In this document: one piece after another, positions 34,412-41,819 of the stretch
How the letters are laid out: the number at the start of each line of letters is the position of its first letter
How positions within the stretch are numbered: position 1 is the first letter of the stretch
Origin: Mesobacillus foraminis
GTDB lineage: Bacteria > Bacillota > Bacilli > Bacillales > Cytobacillaceae
Reading direction: 5' to 3'
Length of the DNA stretch: 64,000 nucleotides
NCBI RefSeq assembly: GCF_004340465.1
Contig: NZ_SLVV01000011.1
Location: 62,001-126,000, forward strand
Notes under the pieces: model-generated
What the model saw: the letters and a program-made list of their open reading frames with translations, nothing else
Told to the model about the DNA's origin: nothing
Databases searched by the model: none
Translations under genes and position numbers: made by a program

Positions 34412-36011
34412 AACGTCGTCTGGACCAGTGTTTTTCGGTTACTTCCGTTTCCGCCAGATCAAGCATGGTTTTATATGGCGTAAAATGTACCTGTTTGTTG
34501 ACGGCATAGAGGGACTGCGGGATGCAGAGAAATAAGGCATATGCTTGCTCAAATATAAACTGGTCGATGGCTTTTGCCCTGTTGATCCGGGTTTTTCGGT
34601 CAGTTTGGATGACCATCCGCTTATATAGCTGATCAAAATCCACGAGCTCGGGGCCGGCCCTTAATGCGCCGCTCCTGCCAAAGAATTCCCGGTGGACATA
34701 AAAAGGTGTATCTTCAGAAAACGAGGCAGTCGCATCTGTCAGGAAGATATCCCAGCTTGGGACGAGCTTTTTTTCTGCAATGGTTTTAAGGAAGCTTAGC
34801 TCCTGATCTGTCTGAACAATGGTGACTTCAGCCTCAATCTGCAGATTGGTCCTCAACTGGGAGGCGATCAGGCGGGCGATTGTTTGGTATTTTTCCGTGC
34901 TGGCCAGTTTAACAGGCCTTCCTGGTCTCCACCGGGCATTTTTTAAAAGCTGGCTCGCCCTTGCCGGATTGAATTGTCTCGGTTGCAGATTCTCGGGGAA
35001 ATCAGCTGCCCAGAAGGGAGTCAAAGCAGGAACAAGGTCTGCATAGCCTTTAAATCCTTTCCTGACGATTTCTTCACGGTCTATAGCAAGGTTAAAAGCG
35101 AGACGGAGTTTCCTGTCGCTGAAATTGACATCCCGACGGAATAAATTGAAAATCCCGGCTATAACCTGATTCCCTTTTTCGTTGACAAGCCTTGTATAGG
35201 GAGACTGGACGACTTTTTCCGCGTCTTTGGGCAGGACCCCTGTTACAAGATCCACCTGTCCTTCGGTCGAAGTACAGAGGCGCAAGGCGTGATCATAGCT
35301 CAGATCGTTTCTGAAAATTACTCGCTCCAGTTTTGCGCTGTTAATTGGATTCCAGTAGTTTTGGTTGGCCTGAAGTACAATATAAGGAGATCTGTCTTCT
35401 CTAACCGTCAGCCAGGCAGAGGCAAATGGGTTCTTAGAGATGATTGCTGTCTGGCTGAGGATCGACGAGTGGCCGTTTGTGAGCGAAAAAGGACCGCTGC
35501 CCCAGGGTCCGGGCGCATCCAGCATGCTCCAGTGGCCATCGCCGGTGCCTTGTTTGGCATAGCCGAAACCGATTTTTCTCCAGAAGTTTGAAGCCGCAAT
35601 ATGGAAGAAACGCAGTTTTCCCGGCACAAGGCCGTCTGGGTAAGGGAATTGCAATTGAACTGTATGTTCATCGACTATTAGTATCTTGGTTTCTTCATGA
35701 AAATTCAGCCATGATCCAAAAGAGTGCGGACTTGGCCACCGTTGCAATTCCTTGAAGTTTTCCTTAACGCTTTTGGATGTAAGGCGCTGGCCGTCCTGAA
35801 AGACTCCCCCTTCTCGCAGTCTCATTTCAAGGATACAATCGTCCACCCATTTCAGCCCAGCAGCAAGTGCGGGGATAACTCGTCCATTTCGATCAGCCTT
35901 TACCGGTGCTTCCATCGTATTCTCAAGAACGTGAAGCCAGTTAAAGGGGGATGGGTCAACAACGTGGATCGTGCCAGCAGGGGTCCTCCGGGAAATCACA
36001 TTATGAGACAT
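34410..36011 (-). CDS. Oligopeptide-binding-type (SBP_bac_5) protein without signal peptide
   Basis: A 533-residue protein resembling the solute-binding domain of SgrR/OppA-type proteins: DGQRLTSKSVKENFKELQ, RLAFNLAIDREEIVRKGFKGYADLVPALTPF, and RASQLLKNARWRPGRP. It starts MSHNVISRRTPAGTIHVVDPS with no signal peptide, no lipobox and no DNA-binding HTH, and no ABC permease or ATPase is nearby. So it is probably a cytoplasmic ligand-binding protein or a C-terminal SgrR-like fragment fully used as such. The ATG follows AAGGTGG. Function unknown. Confidence 0.72.
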   Translation of the reverse strand: MSHNVISRRTPAGTIHVVDPSPFNWLHVLENTMEAPVKADRNGRVIPALAAGLKWVDDCILEMRLREGGVFQDGQRLTSKSVKENFKELQRWPSPHSFGSWLNFHEETKILIVDEHTVQLQFPYPDGLVPGKLRFFHIAASNFWRKIGFGYAKQGTGDGHWSMLDAPGPWGSGPFSLTNGHSSILSQTAIISKNPFASAWLTVREDRSPYIVLQANQNYWNPINSAKLERVIFRNDLSYDHALRLCTSTEGQVDLVTGVLPKDAEKVVQSPYTRLVNEKGNQVIAGIFNLFRRDVNFSDRKLRLAFNLAIDREEIVRKGFKGYADLVPALTPFWAADFPENLQPRQFNPARASQLLKNARWRPGRPVKLASTEKYQTIARLIASQLRTNLQIEAEVTIVQTDQELSFLKTIAEKKLVPSWDIFLTDATASFSEDTPFYVHREFFGRSGALRAGPELVDFDQLYKRMVIQTDRKTRINRAKAIDQFIFEQAYALFLCIPQSLYAVNKQVHFTPYKTMLDLAETEVTEKHWSRRR

Positions 36012-36082
36012 AGCCTGACACCACCTTCTTTTTGTTCATATATATTCCTCAGCAAAATTGTTATGATTGAAACAAAAGGGGG

Positions 36083-36155
36083 CTGACCCTCTGCGTTGCA
36101 CTAACGCAACAGCGGGGGTCAGGCACGCTTTGGTTTACTAAAGCGTGCCTGACCC
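36083..36155. repeat. Inverted-repeat element with a perfect 16-bp hairpin
   Basis: GGGTCAGGCACGCTTT (36116-36131) and AAAGCGTGCCTGACCC (36140-36155) are perfect inverted arms with an 8-bp spacer. Upstream CTGACCC (36083-36089) can also pair with GGGTCAG, and GCGTT/AACGC makes another small hairpin. It sits just ahead of the Nudix-GNAT ribosome-binding site. GGGTCAGG...CCTGACCC elements are a common dispersed repeat type in Bacillaceae intergenic DNA. Confidence 0.85.
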
Positions 36156-36188
36156 GCAGTTAGTATGGGAAAGGAGCTGGTTTGTGGC

Positions 36189-37097
36189 ATGGGGGATTAT
36201 ATAAGGGAGATTCGGGGACTGATTGGCCACCGCCCGTTTATTATGGCTGGTTCGGCTGTAATTGTTCTGAATGGCCGGAGGGAGATTTTGCTTCAGCACC
36301 GATCGGATACGGAAAAATGGGGAATTCCGGGTGGCGCGATGGAGCCAGGGGAGTCGTTTGAGGAAGCAGCACGGCGCGGGCTTTACGAGGAGACCGGGCT
36401 AATGGCGAGGGACCTTGAGTTTCTTGATCTTCTGTCTGGAAAGGAATACTATTTCCAATACCCCAATGGGGATGAAATTTATAATGCGATTGCCCTGTAT
36501 AAAGTGGATGACTGGGAAGGTGAAGTGAAGATTAATGATGAGGAGAGCCTAGAACTCCGTTTTTTCTCCATGGATGACCTTCCGGAACTGGAAGGCAGGC
36601 CGGCGAGGATTGTTCATGATCTATATCGATATGGCTTATTTCCGGACATCAGGGAAATAAATATTCAGGAATCTCTCTCTGCGGCTTTAGTCTTCGAGCT
36701 GCAGTGGGCCTCCTATAAAAAAGAGGCAGAACTGATTGGCACCGATGAGATACCGCCTTTATTGGAAAGCTTTGAACAGCTTAAGGCCTGCGGGGAGCTG
36801 TTCCTTGGGTATTTTGACCGTGGGGAGCTCGCCGGTGCAGTTTCCTACAAAGTGATCGAAAACCAGATTGATATCCATCGAGTAATGGTCCATCCGGAGC
36901 ATTTTCGCAAGGGGATTGCCAGAAGTCTGATTGAACATCTGGCTATAAAGGAAGGTAATGCTTCCGAAATGCTGGTAGCCACTGGTGCAGCCAATACCCC
37001 TGCAGTAAAGCTTTATCAAAGGCTTGGTTTTACCTATGCAGGAGAAACCATTGCAGGCCAAAATTTGCAGATTGCACATTTCAGGAAATCTTTATAG
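36189..37097 (+). CDS. Nudix hydrolase-GNAT acetyltransferase fusion
   Basis: A 302-residue two-domain protein. Residues about 1-150 are a Nudix hydrolase with the box GAMEPGESFEEAARRGLYEETGL (about 46-68). The usual REUXEE reads RGLYEE, with Gly in place of the first Glu. Residues about 155-302 are a GNAT acetyltransferase, with acetyl-CoA loop RVMVHPEHFRKGIARSLIEHL and LYQRLGFTYAGE. Nudix domains hydrolyse nucleoside-diphosphate-X compounds, GNATs transfer acetyl groups; how the two cooperate is unknown. The ATG at 36189 follows AAAGGAG by 12 nt. Confidence 0.88.
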   Translation: MGDYIREIRGLIGHRPFIMAGSAVIVLNGRREILLQHRSDTEKWGIPGGAMEPGESFEEAARRGLYEETGLMARDLEFLDLLSGKEYYFQYPNGDEIYNAIALYKVDDWEGEVKINDEESLELRFFSMDDLPELEGRPARIVHDLYRYGLFPDIREINIQESLSAALVFELQWASYKKEAELIGTDEIPPLLESFEQLKACGELFLGYFDRGELAGAVSYKVIENQIDIHRVMVHPEHFRKGIARSLIEHLAIKEGNASEMLVATGAANTPAVKLYQRLGFTYAGETIAGQNLQIAHFRKSL

Positions 37098-37114
37098 AGA
37101 ATCAGGATAAAAAA

Positions 37115-37142
37115 CCAGACAAGCCTTCAGGGGCGTGTCTGG
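37115..37142. terminator. Bidirectional terminator
   Basis: CCAGACA / TGTCTGG stem with an inner CC/GG pair. A TTTTTT run on the minus-strand side makes it a good end for the 54-aa gene, and it also follows the Nudix-GNAT gene. Confidence 0.8.
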
Positions 37143-37180
37143 CTGATCACTGTTTTTTGCTTTTTTAAGAGATTTGGGAT

Positions 37181-37345
37181 TTACCTTCTTTCCTCGTCCT
37201 CTATCCGGTTTTTAAAAGCCTCCTGGACAACGAGCAGCTCCTCGTCTTCCTGTGCTTCGGTCGTGTGTTTTTCAACAAGCGTTCCTTTCGGAAAATCGCC
37301 GGGATGTCCTTTTTTCTTGTGTTGAAAACCCTGTCCTCTGGCCAT
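37181..37345 (-). CDS. Small hypothetical protein (54 aa)
   Basis: A 54-residue highly charged protein. It opens MARGQGFQHKKKGHPGDFP, a basic Gly/His/Lys segment, and then turns acidic and helical, ending in RIEDEERR. The ribosome-binding site GGAGG stands 7 nt before the ATG at 37345, and a terminator follows. I do not recognise the family. Size and composition resemble the many small spore or stress proteins of Bacillus. It diverges from the peroxiredoxin gene. Confidence 0.65.
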   Translation of the reverse strand: MARGQGFQHKKKGHPGDFPKGTLVEKHTTEAQEDEELLVVQEAFKNRIEDEERR

Positions 37346-37482
37346 CACATTGCCTCCTTTCTATTCAGAGCTAGTTTCCCCCTTAAACCAGCTGATTATG
37401 AGAGGTTTAAAAGCAACTTCGTGGAATACCGGCATACTCTTAATAAAGAAGCAGGCTTTAAAGAGGGGAGGAGAGCTCGGAA

Positions 37483-38091
37483 ATGGATGAAAAACTTCAT
37501 GTAAAAACGCTGGCTGCCTATCCGGCTGGGTATTGCGCAACAAGGGACGACGCAGCACCCATGTTTTCCGCAGAAGGTGTTGTTGATGGAAACCAGATCA
37601 GGGAAGTTCGTCTCGAGGAGTACCGCGGCCAGTGGGTCATCCTGTTTTTTTACCCTAGTGATTTTACCCCTGTCTGAATGACAGAGCTGGCAGCGGTCGC
37701 TGCCTTTTATCCCCATATAAAAGCACTGGGTGCCGAGCTGTTGGCCATCAGTACGGACAGTGCCTACGCGCACCTGGTTTTTAAACAGATCACTCCTGCA
37801 ATCACAAACCTTGCTGCCCCGTTGGTCAGTGACCGGACCCACGAAATCAGCTCCGCATACCGTGTCCTGGACCGGAAAGCAGGTGCTGCATTCCGTGCAT
37901 CCGTTTTTATCAGTCCTGATCAGATCATCAGGGCGAAGTTCGTTTACCCTAAAGAAATCGGCAGAAATATATCCGAGCATGTCAGGCTGCTGCAGGCATT
38001 TCAATATGCCCAGGAAACAGGGCAGGGAGTGCCGGCCAACTGGGTGCCGTCCAATGGCAGCCAGCCTGCCCCCGCGGAAAAGAAAAGGTGA
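37483..38091 (+). CDS. Selenocysteine-containing peroxiredoxin (AhpC/Prx family), TGA read as Sec
   Basis: A 202-residue 2-Cys-type peroxiredoxin reading through an in-frame TGA at 37675-37677. The order is FFYPSDFTPV, TGA, MTELAAVAAFYPHIKALG, where AhpC-type enzymes have FYPxDFTxVCPTEL, so Sec65 replaces the peroxidatic Cys. The catalytic Thr62 and the active-site Arg near 138 (AAFRASVFISP) are kept. The resolving Cys (usually VCPANW) is Val in GQGVPANW, so it should use another thiol; Cys18 is the only Cys. It would reduce H2O2 or organic peroxides. GGGGAGGAG precedes the ATG. A SECIS-like hairpin follows the TGA. If the genome lacked Sec machinery it would be a pseudogene. Confidence 0.85.
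37675..37704 (+). promoter_or_regulatory. Candidate bacterial SECIS element with UGA-Sec codon
   Basis: After the TGA at 37675-37677, GGCAGC (37689-37694), loop GGTC (37695-37698) and GCTGCC (37699-37704) form a 6-bp hairpin. The loop starts 17 nt after the TGA. Bacterial SECIS loops lie roughly 16-37 nt beyond the UGA and begin with G. The Escherichia coli fdhF loop also contains GGUC. No bulged U inside the stem is obvious. Confidence 0.72.
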
Positions 38092-38189
38092 AGTGGTCTC
38101 CTTTTCCTGAATTTCCTAATAGGACTCCACCAGACGATGGGCTATAATGTAAGCAGCATACAATTCGTGATCGATGGAGGGGGCAGGCA

Positions 38190-38567
38190 ATGGACTTTTC
38201 AATGATTGTAGCAGAGGACAGGATTAAGAAAGCCTATGAGGATGGCGAGTTCAAAAATCTTCCGGGGCTTGGGAAGCCGCTGAAGCTGGATGATCTGTCA
38301 GGTGTCCCTGAAGACCTGAGAATGGCCTACAGGCTGATGAAAAATGCAGGATTTACACCGGAAGAAAACACCTTGCGCCAGGAAGTTGCAACGATTGAGG
38401 GTTTAATCAGAAAGTGCGATGACAGTTCCGAACGCGAGAGGCTTAACGAAGAGCTGAGCCAAAAGCTGCTTAAGTACAACAGCATGATTTCCAAACGAGG
38501 AATCAACACCAATTCAGCCATGTTTAAAAATTATGAACGAAAAATTGAACAAAAACTGCTTAAATAA
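38190..38567 (+). CDS. DUF1992 (DnaJ C28-like) family protein
   Basis: A 125-residue soluble protein of the DUF1992 family: VAEDRIKKAYEDGEFKNLPGLGKPLKLDDLSGVPEDLRMAYRLMKNAGFTPE. It then has a helical, coiled-coil-like C-terminus (about 75-125). Relatives include the DnaJ-homolog C28 group and several Bacillus hypothetical proteins; the molecular role is unknown. GGAGGGGG precedes the ATG. It is followed by a terminator. Confidence 0.9.
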   Translation: MDFSMIVAEDRIKKAYEDGEFKNLPGLGKPLKLDDLSGVPEDLRMAYRLMKNAGFTPEENTLRQEVATIEGLIRKCDDSSERERLNEELSQKLLKYNSMISKRGINTNSAMFKNYERKIEQKLLK

Positions 38568-38600
38568 TAAAAGCCGAGGTTTAACCTTGGCTTTTTACTT
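38567..38600 (+). terminator. Rho-independent terminator
   Basis: AAAAGCCGAGGTT / CCTTGGCTTTTT hairpin after the DUF1992 gene. Confidence 0.85.
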
Positions 38601-39188
38601 TTGACCGGCAGAGCAGTATTTTTCCATTAATAGGGCGGCGCAGATCCATAGCATGGAGCTCGCTCTTTTTGTAAAAAGGTCACTTAATGGGGTAATATTC
38701 CCAAAACCTCCTATACCAAACTTTAAAGTGAGGAGGAACTTCATCCTTCATGAACAGCTTCCTTATGAATATCGGAAGTATAGAGAGGATCCGAGAGGGA
38801 TATTAAGAATAGGTCTTGATAATTCCTTCTGTGAAAGGATAAGAAGACGAGAGCCCTAAATAGGCTCGTATTTCGCATGTGATTGGTTTAGCGCTTTTTG
38901 TTATAGTTAAACCATTCCCCATAAAGCCTGTAAAACTGATTCACCCTAAAATACCTCTGCTTTTTCAATTTATCTATTACCCAATACCCAAACAGATGGA
39001 AAATGGTAGTCTTGCGTTATTTAGGAGGTCGTAGCTAAAAGGAAATAAAATGGCGAAATTTATAAGGGTTTGTTTCGTTAGGAAAACATCACTAAAAATA
39101 CTTTGACTATGTGGCTTTGCATTCTTATGGTCACCAATCGAAGTAAGACCCTCTGCGAATCTATCAAAGATGGGAGTTAAAATTTAAT
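38601..39188. other. Intergenic interval before the BCCT gene
   Basis: About 590 bp. A 68-codon open frame (38653-38859) has no ribosome-binding site and looks accidental. A weak hairpin GACGAGAGCC / GGCTCGT lies at about 38847-38870. An 18-codon ORF (39050-39106) preceded by AAAAGGAAAT could be a leader peptide but is unsupported. No riboswitch recognised. Confidence 0.4.
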
Positions 39189-40745
39189 ATGAAAAATGCT
39201 TCAACTGTTTTTTATGTATCATTAATAATCGTTGCTGGTCTTGTTTTTATGGGAATCACAATGCCCGCATCGTTAGAAAAGATCACGAGCAGTACACAAG
39301 CGGTGATTACGGATTCATTTGGTTGGTATTACCTTTTGGTTGTTTCCATGTTTGTGTTTGTGTGTTTTTATTTATTAGTAAGTCCAATTGGCCGGATTAA
39401 GCTCGGGAAACAGGAGGACAAGCCTGAGTTTTCCCGTCCAACTTGGCTTGCCATGCTTTTTAGTGCAGGTGTGGGTATTGGGTTGATTTTTTACGGTACA
39501 GCAGAACCGATCAGCCATTACATTGTTAGTTCTCCTACAGGCCAAGAGGGCACGGATCAGGGCATTAAGGATGCCATGAGGTTTACTTTCTTTCATTGGG
39601 GAATCCACGCATGGGCAATCTATGGTTCCGTCGCAATGGTTCTGGCTTATTTTACCTTTAGAAAAGGGGAGCTGAGCCTAATCAGCCGAACATTAAGACC
39701 GCTGATTGGGAAACATGCTGATGGGGCTGTCGGGAAAGCGATTGATGTCATTGCGGTCATTTCTACGGTGATAGGGATTGCTACCACTTTGGGATTTGGT
39801 GCCATGCAAATTAACGGGGGACTGACCTACCTTTTTGACATGCCTAGTACAATGACAAGCCAAACCGTCATTATTCTCGTTGTTACGGTCTTATTTATGA
39901 TTTCGGCTTTGACGGGTCTAAGTAAAGGAATTAAGATCCTTAGTAATTGGAATATGGGTCTTTCGGCTGTCCTCTTCTTGATTGTCTTTATTCTTGGACC
40001 CACCCTTTTCACCCTTAACTTATTTACAGATACGGTTGGGGCTTATATGCAAAACTTCATTAACATGAGTTTTCGGATTGCACCCCTGGACGAAGAGGGA
40101 CGCAGCTGGATTAATGGATGGACGATCTTTTATTGGGCATGGTGGATTGCATGGGCTCCATTTGTGGGTGTGTTTATTGCCAGAGTCTCTAAGGGCCGAA
40201 CGATTCGTGAGTTTGTTGTGTGTGTGCTGCTCGTTCCATCACTTATTGGATTCCTTTGGTTTTCAACGTTTGGTAGTGCAGCCATTGTCACTGAAACTTC
40301 AGGGCTGCTTTCGATTTCCTCATTAGCTGCCGAGGAATCCCTGTTCGGCGTGTTAGAAGGGTTTCCGATGAGCTTGGTTTTATCCCTTCTAGCCATTTTG
40401 GTCATTGTTTTGTTCTTTGTGACATCGGCTGACTCTGGTACATTTGTTTTAGGGATGATGACAACCAATGGCTCACAAAATCCAAGTCGTTCAATTAAAG
40501 TTACTTGGGGAGTCTTACTCTCGATTACTTCACTTGCACTCCTTTATTCCGGGGGCCTGCAGGCTCTTCAAAACACCATGGTCATTGCAGCTCTACCCTT
40601 TTCAGCCATTATGGTGTTAATGGTCGTCAGCTTGCTTAAATCACTGAATCAGGAGGCAAAAGAGTTTGGACTTGATCAGTTTCGAATGAACCGAAAGCCA
40701 ACGGTGGATAAGCAGAGCAAAGAGAATGTGAAGGAAGCTGGTTAA
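39189..40745 (+). CDS. BCCT family osmolyte transporter (glycine betaine/choline type)
   Basis: A 518-residue BCCT (OpuD-type) secondary transporter with twelve membrane segments. Signature segments are RPTWLAMLFSAGVGIGLIFYGTAEP (about 80-105), FFHWGIHAWAIY, and WTIFYWAWWIAWAPFVGVFIARVSKGRTIREF with the Trp-rich substrate-binding helix; later SADSGTFVLGMM. It imports betaine, choline or carnitine with Na+ or H+ under osmotic stress. GGGAG lies about 13 nt before the ATG. Monocistronic with a strong terminator. The C-terminal tail is charged. Confidence 0.96.
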   Translation: MKNASTVFYVSLIIVAGLVFMGITMPASLEKITSSTQAVITDSFGWYYLLVVSMFVFVCFYLLVSPIGRIKLGKQEDKPEFSRPTWLAMLFSAGVGIGLIFYGTAEPISHYIVSSPTGQEGTDQGIKDAMRFTFFHWGIHAWAIYGSVAMVLAYFTFRKGELSLISRTLRPLIGKHADGAVGKAIDVIAVISTVIGIATTLGFGAMQINGGLTYLFDMPSTMTSQTVIILVVTVLFMISALTGLSKGIKILSNWNMGLSAVLFLIVFILGPTLFTLNLFTDTVGAYMQNFINMSFRIAPLDEEGRSWINGWTIFYWAWWIAWAPFVGVFIARVSKGRTIREFVVCVLLVPSLIGFLWFSTFGSAAIVTETSGLLSISSLAAEESLFGVLEGFPMSLVLSLLAILVIVLFFVTSADSGTFVLGMMTTNGSQNPSRSIKVTWGVLLSITSLALLYSGGLQALQNTMVIAALPFSAIMVLMVVSLLKSLNQEAKEFGLDQFRMNRKPTVDKQSKENVKEAG

Positions 40746-40761
40746 ATAGATTAAAAAAATT

Positions 40762-40808
40762 AAACAAGCAACGTTTCCACTTTCGTTGGGACGTTGCTTG
40801 TTTATTTT
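40762..40808 (+). terminator. Rho-independent terminator
   Basis: AAACAAGCAACGT / ACGTTGCTTGTTT perfect 13-bp stem with T-rich tail, after the BCCT gene. Confidence 0.92.
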
Positions 40809-40905
40809 AAATGCATTCTTATAATCCGGCGTTTATTACCGCCTATTTTGGCCCAACAATCGTTGGTTGTAAAGGTTCTCTCACACTGGTTTTCAGGGGT
40901 ACAAC

Positions 40906-41748
40906 TTAGTCCTGGATCAACCCATACTTCTTGAAACTATTATAGATCCCATGTTCGTCATGTGTATCTGTGATATCGTCGGCCGCCGCCTTTAAGGTTT
41001 CCTTGGCATTTCCCATGGCAATGCCATATTGTACATATTGAAGCATTTCCATATCGTTCAGTCCATCGCCGTATGCAAAAGTATTTTCTTTCTTAATGTT
41101 CAAATCCCGTATGAGCTTTTCAACGGCTGTGGCCTTATGGATACCGGGCACTGATAACTCTCCGCTATTTTCACCGAAAAAGGGTACAGTGCTTGGAATC
41201 ACGGTGAACTTTGATGAGAACTCCTGATTTATGGTTTCTATAGCGAGATTTGACCCTAAAAAGGAGATTTTATTAATATCATCTCGTATTAGATCTTCTC
41301 CCTCGATTAAACAATCATGAAAAGGCTGCAATCCTTTCTCGATTTCCTCTCTGGCCCCAGGATTATCAATCAGCAATTGTTCAATAATCCCACGGATATG
41401 CTTTTTGCAGTTCTTGCTTGCAAATAAACCCCCATTGGACTCTAAATAAAAGTCGATCCCATGTTTGTTAAAAAACTGTACCAGATGTTGAACATCCTCT
41501 ACTTTAACCCGTTCATGCAACAATACCTCTTCTCCTGCTTCAATATAGCCCCCAGCTGCACCAATGATGCCATCAAATCCTATGTCGATTATATCTTTAA
41601 AGAGCTCTGCTTTGGATCTTCCTGTACATATGAAAACTAGATGGCCGTTTTGCCGGGCCTTTTGAACCGCAAGTTTAGCTGAATCCGGGACCACCCCATG
41701 ATCATTTACAAGCGTGCCATCAACATCCATAAAGATAATTTTCTGCAT
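40906..41748 (-). CDS. HAD-superfamily Cof-type phosphatase
   Basis: A 280-residue Cof/HAD-IIB phosphatase. Motif I is IIFMDVDGTLVND (Asp about 7 and 9), motif II VFICTGRS (about 40-46), the Lys of motif III falls in SVPGIHKATAVEKL, and motif IV is AYGDGLNDMEMLQYV. Members dephosphorylate sugar phosphates, flavin precursors or nucleotides in the cytosol; the substrate is not evident. The ATG at 41748 follows AAAGGTGG. The gene lies 71 bp downstream of tyrZ across a terminator, so it is probably independently expressed. Confidence 0.94.
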   Translation of the reverse strand: MQKIIFMDVDGTLVNDHGVVPDSAKLAVQKARQNGHLVFICTGRSKAELFKDIIDIGFDGIIGAAGGYIEAGEEVLLHERVKVEDVQHLVQFFNKHGIDFYLESNGGLFASKNCKKHIRGIIEQLLIDNPGAREEIEKGLQPFHDCLIEGEDLIRDDINKISFLGSNLAIETINQEFSSKFTVIPSTVPFFGENSGELSVPGIHKATAVEKLIRDLNIKKENTFAYGDGLNDMEMLQYVQYGIAMGNAKETLKAAADDITDTHDEHGIYNSFKKYGLIQD

Positions 41749-41765
41749 GTTTCCACCTTTTCTGA

Positions 41766-41809
41766 TTAAAAATCTGCACCTGGCAATTAACATACCGTGC
41801 CGGGTGCAG
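41766..41809 (-). terminator. Rho-independent terminator of tyrZ
   Basis: CTGCACCCGGCA / TGCCAGGTGCAG long stem followed by ATTTTTAATC on the minus strand. Confidence 0.78.
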
Positions 41810-41819
41810 TATTCCCTGG

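Noticed and set aside
37483-37677. A short CDS of 64 aa ending at TGA, and a separate CDS from 37678
   Set aside because: The two halves form one peroxiredoxin. The stop lies exactly at the catalytic Cys column and a SECIS-like hairpin follows, so read-through as Sec is the better model.
38653-38859. 68-codon ORF upstream of the BCCT gene
   Set aside because: No ribosome-binding site and no family resemblance.
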